Part shown: in pieces, positions 9,601-12,500 of the stretch
How positions within the stretch are numbered: position 1 is the stretch's first letter
Layout of the letters: each line of letters opens with the position of its first letter
Assembly: GCA_963170055.1 (NCBI GenBank)
Contig: CAUJGJ010000318.1
Location: 103,201 to 115,700, forward strand
DNA: 12,500 nucleotides
Source of the DNA: Halisarca cf. caerulea
Lineage: Eukaryota > Porifera > Demospongiae > Chondrillida > Halisarcidae
Reading direction: 5' to 3'
The notes under the pieces: model-generated
The model's input: only the letters and a program-made list of their open reading frames with translations
Database searches by the model: none
Told to the model about the DNA's origin: nothing
Translations under genes and position numbers: made by a program

Positions 9601-9818
9601 TTTGTTGGGGATTGCTGCCGAAGGTAAACTGAGTATTTCACATGAACGTTGTTCAATGTTCATTGCTGGTAGGATTTTCGGAGTCCTGAGTGCAGAACTA
9701 ACAGTATACGCAAACTATGGCTCACTGCTGTCAGTAGACTGGGGAGTTCAAGGTGTCCTACAGTCAAATGTCCTAAAAGTTATTGAAGATGCTGTTGTGG
9801 CAGTCATCAAAGCTGCTG
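6672..9818 (+). CDS. Large exon: unrecognised beta-rich extracellular region, about 1049 residues
   Basis: This is a single uninterrupted 3147-nt exon. The acceptor is a T-rich tract ending TTCTACAG at 6671 and the donor is G|GTGAGT at 9819; both boundaries are phase 1 and match the neighbouring exons. It opens with a Pro/Asn-rich linker (F-N-P-F-N-P-N-P) and a short cluster C-x5-C-x-C (Cys codons at 6749, 6767 and 6773). The rest is alternating hydrophobic and polar residues typical of beta strands, with few cysteines. There are seven N-glycosylation sequons (NQS, NFS, NIT, NLS, NIT, NGT, NST). No transmembrane segment is obvious. Three stretches starting near 7211, 7799 and 8426 share a weak motif, suggesting repeats of about 200 residues. 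I recognise no named domain. The frame stays open to TGA at 9935-9937 past the donor, but the strong donor and phase match favour splicing at 9818. The Met at 6554 lies in the intron and is not a start. Confidence 0.88.
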
Positions 9819-10113
9819 GTGAGTTAGTCTCTGTGCTGTCCAAGTATCCTAGCAGTAGTCACTCCATAGTGTATATACTAGTCCCACCAATAGTGGACCC
9901 TCTGAAGGAAGGACACAGTATACTATACTCCACATGAAGGAAATGCTGCTCGAGCTTTGTTTCTAAACATACCCTTCATTTGGTCCAGCGTGCTTACATT
10001 TTGAGTCCTGCCGTAGAGTATTACTTCCCTATGGACAACAGCACAACTGAGCATATAATTATTGTGTTTAGATTTTACTTTATTTCATATATTGTTCGTT
10101 CACTTCTTCTCAG
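9819..10113 (+). other. Intron between the large exon and the coiled-coil exon
   Basis: A 295-nt phase-1 intron with donor GTGAGT and acceptor TTCTCAG. If retained, the frame would run 39 further codons to TGA at 9935-9937; these codons show no recognisable motif. Confidence 0.85.
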
Positions 10114-10317
10114 GTGACCTTGCTATGAGGGCTCTTGCTGCACCTCAAGAGGCAGTGAACATAGCTCAGAGAGCCTTTGACAGTGCCATTGGTATTCTGA
10201 GGTCTGCACAGAGCAATGTGTGGAATGCTAGAAATAGAATTGCAAATGAGCGAAGGAAGATTGGAGGATGGAGAAGGAAGGTAGATTCTTTGTGCAGATA
10301 CAAGAGATGTAGCAGAG
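10114..10317 (+). CDS. Exon: amphipathic helix or coiled-coil segment
   Basis: This 204-nt exon of 68 residues follows the acceptor CTTCTTCTCAG and ends at G|GTATGT, phase 1-1. The protein is rich in Ala, Arg, Gln and Asn with hydrophobic residues at 3-4 spacing (A-V-N-I-A-Q-R-A-F, then I-G-I-L-R-S-A-Q). This predicts a long amphipathic helix or coiled coil, becoming strongly basic (E-R-R-K-I-G-G-W-R-R-K). It ends with two cysteines (codons at 10293 and 10308) that start the Cys cassette continued in the next exon. It directly follows the beta-rich exon. Its function is unknown; it could mediate oligomerisation or act as a stalk. Confidence 0.85.
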
Positions 10318-11061
<744 letters not shown>

Positions 11062-11660
11062 ATTGTGTTAAAGTCCTGTGTGGTTGTGGATGTGCTAAAA
11101 GAGTCTGGGGAGCATGTGTGTTACCCTGTATTAGATGGAGCAACTGCTGCTTCAGGATTCCAAATCCCATCTGCATTGCCTACAATGCCGGATGTTTTGC
11201 TCTGAGAAAATCGTTTGAGCTGTTAATTCTAGCTGCGCAGGCTCTTCTGTTGGTTATTGAAGCAACATTAATCGTTCTTGAAGTTGCCTTAAAGACTGCA
11301 GAAATAACTGCTGAAGTTGCAAAACTTGTATTAGAAGCAGCTAAGGTGGCCCTGGAGGTTGTAAAATGGACGGTGCGTTTTGCAATCAAAGCTTTAGAGG
11401 CAATCACTAGGTTTCTGCTGACGGGGATTATCAGCATCACCGAAATCGGATTTGATGTTCGTTTGGGGGTGTTCTCTCACGGTAGGATTGCTGTTTATGT
11501 GGACGTGAGCTTCTTCCGTTCGTCACCTCAGCGCCTTCAGCTAACACTGCCCATCTTCAATCCCCTTGCCATTGTGAAGGACCTTGTGGCGAGAGCCATA
11601 CCAGGCCTTGGGCGTAAGAAGAGGAGCGTTGGACGTAGCATTGGAAAGGTTTACTGGTAG
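11062..11660 (+). CDS. Terminal exon: Cys cassette, heptad hydrophobic helix, RKKR tail
   Basis: The acceptor is TCTTCCTCTAG and the frame enters in phase 1 and stops at TAG 11658-11660. Residues 2-45 hold ten cysteines, including C-G-C-G-C and a C-C pair, with several Trp and Arg. Next comes a helix of about 70 residues (near 11211-11418) made mostly of Ala, Val, Leu and Ile with Glu and Lys recurring every seven residues. Then follows a short beta-like stretch (I-G-F-D-V-R-L-G-V-F-S and I-A-V-Y-V-D-V-S-F-F). Near the end a basic site R-K-K-R (11613-11624) precedes the last 11 residues and could be cut by a furin-type protease. A weak donor (TG|GTAGGT) overlaps the stop, but its phase differs from all other introns, so I prefer termination here. 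Confidence 0.85.
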
Positions 11661-11731
11661 GTATCCACACACTAGCTGTAGACATTTGTTGTTTGAGTAT
11701 TGTGGACATGGTGAGGAGTTGTAGATGTTGT

Positions 11732-11945
11732 GCAGTGGAACCTTCTAAGAAAGGACACTTTGGGGACAACCTAAATTCAACTGATTTGGGCTGTGTACAG
11801 AGGTTTCTCTCTTAGAGAGGTTTGAAATGTACCAAAAGTATAGGGAGGAAATATTTGGGACCACAAGCAAGTCTTCTCTTTTGTATAGAGGTTTGTTACA
11901 CTGTGTCCTTATTTGGGAGAGTCCACTATCAGAGGTTTCACCATA
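11732..11945 (+). repeat. MITE-like relic with terminal inverted repeats, about 214 bp
   Basis: The left end GCAGTGGAACCTTCTAAG and the right end, which reads CAGAGGTTTCACC, are imperfect inverted copies that continue inward (AAAGGAC against GTCC). The interior contains further AGAGGTTT motifs. The same end sequence occurs at several other places in the window. Confidence 0.6.
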
Positions 11946-12437
11946 ATATATTTAGTACAAACTCCATGCAATGAATCTGGAGGAGCATTGAATTTTCGTT
12001 ATATAATCAGAAATTCACTGTAATATGGCCAGTCAGGGTTTCTATGAGTGGTCCAAATGCCCTTACTAATAGATGTTTTTTTGTTAAAGACAAAGGCACA
12101 TTTATACCTTGGGAAGACCCCCTACTCCCAGACCCTTATTGTTAGGTGCCTTCACACTGAACTACGTATATGTTCCTTCCCTTTTTACATATACCTTCAC
12201 TACGTTTATACTGTGTTGTTATCCCAATACTTGAACATTTTTGTATATTTGAACTAAACCCTATCAGACGGAGATTCCTAATGAAACTATAATAGTATCG
12301 GGTAAATGGCTTAGTTTACTGCATCAAGTCAGTCTGCACTATAGTGTTCTGAGTGTTGAGTTCCTTCATATGCAGTGAGTAGAATGATGCTGAACAATGG
12401 CTGCTGTGGAGGACATGTAATTGTAGTTCTAGCTTAC

Positions 12438-12443
12438 ATTAAA
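12438..12443 (+). terminator. Candidate poly(A) signal ATTAAA
   Basis: I saw no AATAAA between the stop at 11660 and the end of the window. ATTAAA here would give a 3' UTR of about 0.8 kb. The hexamer is common in AT-rich sequence, so support is weak. Confidence 0.25.
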
Positions 12444-12500
12444 TTTTCAGCCTGTCTGTAGTGGCTTGAGCAGTTCATGGAGAATTGTGGTATTTGATCG

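Larger units (their letters stand above)
11661..12500 (+). other. 3' flank or 3' UTR
   Basis: No further exon is supported. The region contains a terminal-inverted-repeat relic (11732-11945), another end-like segment CAGAAATTCACTGTAATAT near 12008-12026, and a possible poly(A) signal. Short open frames here show no motif. Confidence 0.5.

Noticed and set aside
11180..11440. Minus-strand frame of 86 codons opposite the heptad helix
   Set aside because: It mirrors the low-complexity Ala/Val/Leu codons of the real exon.
11655..11665. Splice donor TG|GTAGGT instead of the stop codon
   Set aside because: It would be the only phase-2 intron and a weaker donor, and no downstream exon could be identified. 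It cannot be fully excluded without transcripts.

Overview
The window is eukaryotic and almost certainly metazoan. It is AT-rich, has long stretches without genes and many dinucleotide and tetranucleotide microsatellites, and carries one multi-exon gene on the + strand with GT-AG introns. Three consecutive exons each encode one calcium-binding EGF-like (cbEGF) domain and have phase-1 boundaries, which is a hallmark of animal extracellular proteins. The relic repeats ending in AGAGGTTTCACTGTA-like sequence and the low GC content suggest a marine invertebrate. I favour a sponge or another early-branching animal, but the sequence alone does not prove this.

Layout. Positions 1-2674 hold no exon I can join to the gene: a G-run, a CRE-type palindrome between two short divergent ORFs, a 16-bp minisatellite, a relic repeat end and a long (TG)n array. 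The gene then runs through six visible exons: 2675-2797, 3020-3154 and 4104-4226 (cbEGF 1, 2 and 3), 6672-9818 (a very large beta-rich exon of about 1049 codons), 10114-10317 (amphipathic helix or coiled coil) and 11062-11660 (Cys-rich cassette, heptad-repeat hydrophobic helix, short beta-rich tail, RKKR dibasic site, stop). All five introns between them are phase 1 and the reading frame is continuous across every junction. The 5' end of the gene is missing, because the first visible exon starts in phase 1 and needs an upstream exon. The visible part encodes about 1440 residues. The 3' flank (11661-12500) holds a degenerate repeat of about 214 bp with terminal inverted repeats and a possible ATTAAA poly(A) signal.

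The product looks like a large secreted or cell-surface glycoprotein: Ca-binding EGF modules, seven N-glycosylation sequons in the big exon, and a C-terminal region of helices, clustered cysteines and a furin-type site. I do not recognise the region after the EGF domains as any named family. It contains what look like three weak internal repeats of about 200 residues. This unassigned C-terminal architecture is the most interesting part of the window.

The introns are rich in simple and inverted repeats. Three introns carry sense-strand (TG)n arrays, one of them a higher-order array with a palindromic TGCGTACGCA core. One intron has (TA)n/(GATA)n, and two imperfect foldback elements lie in the 2.4-kb intron.
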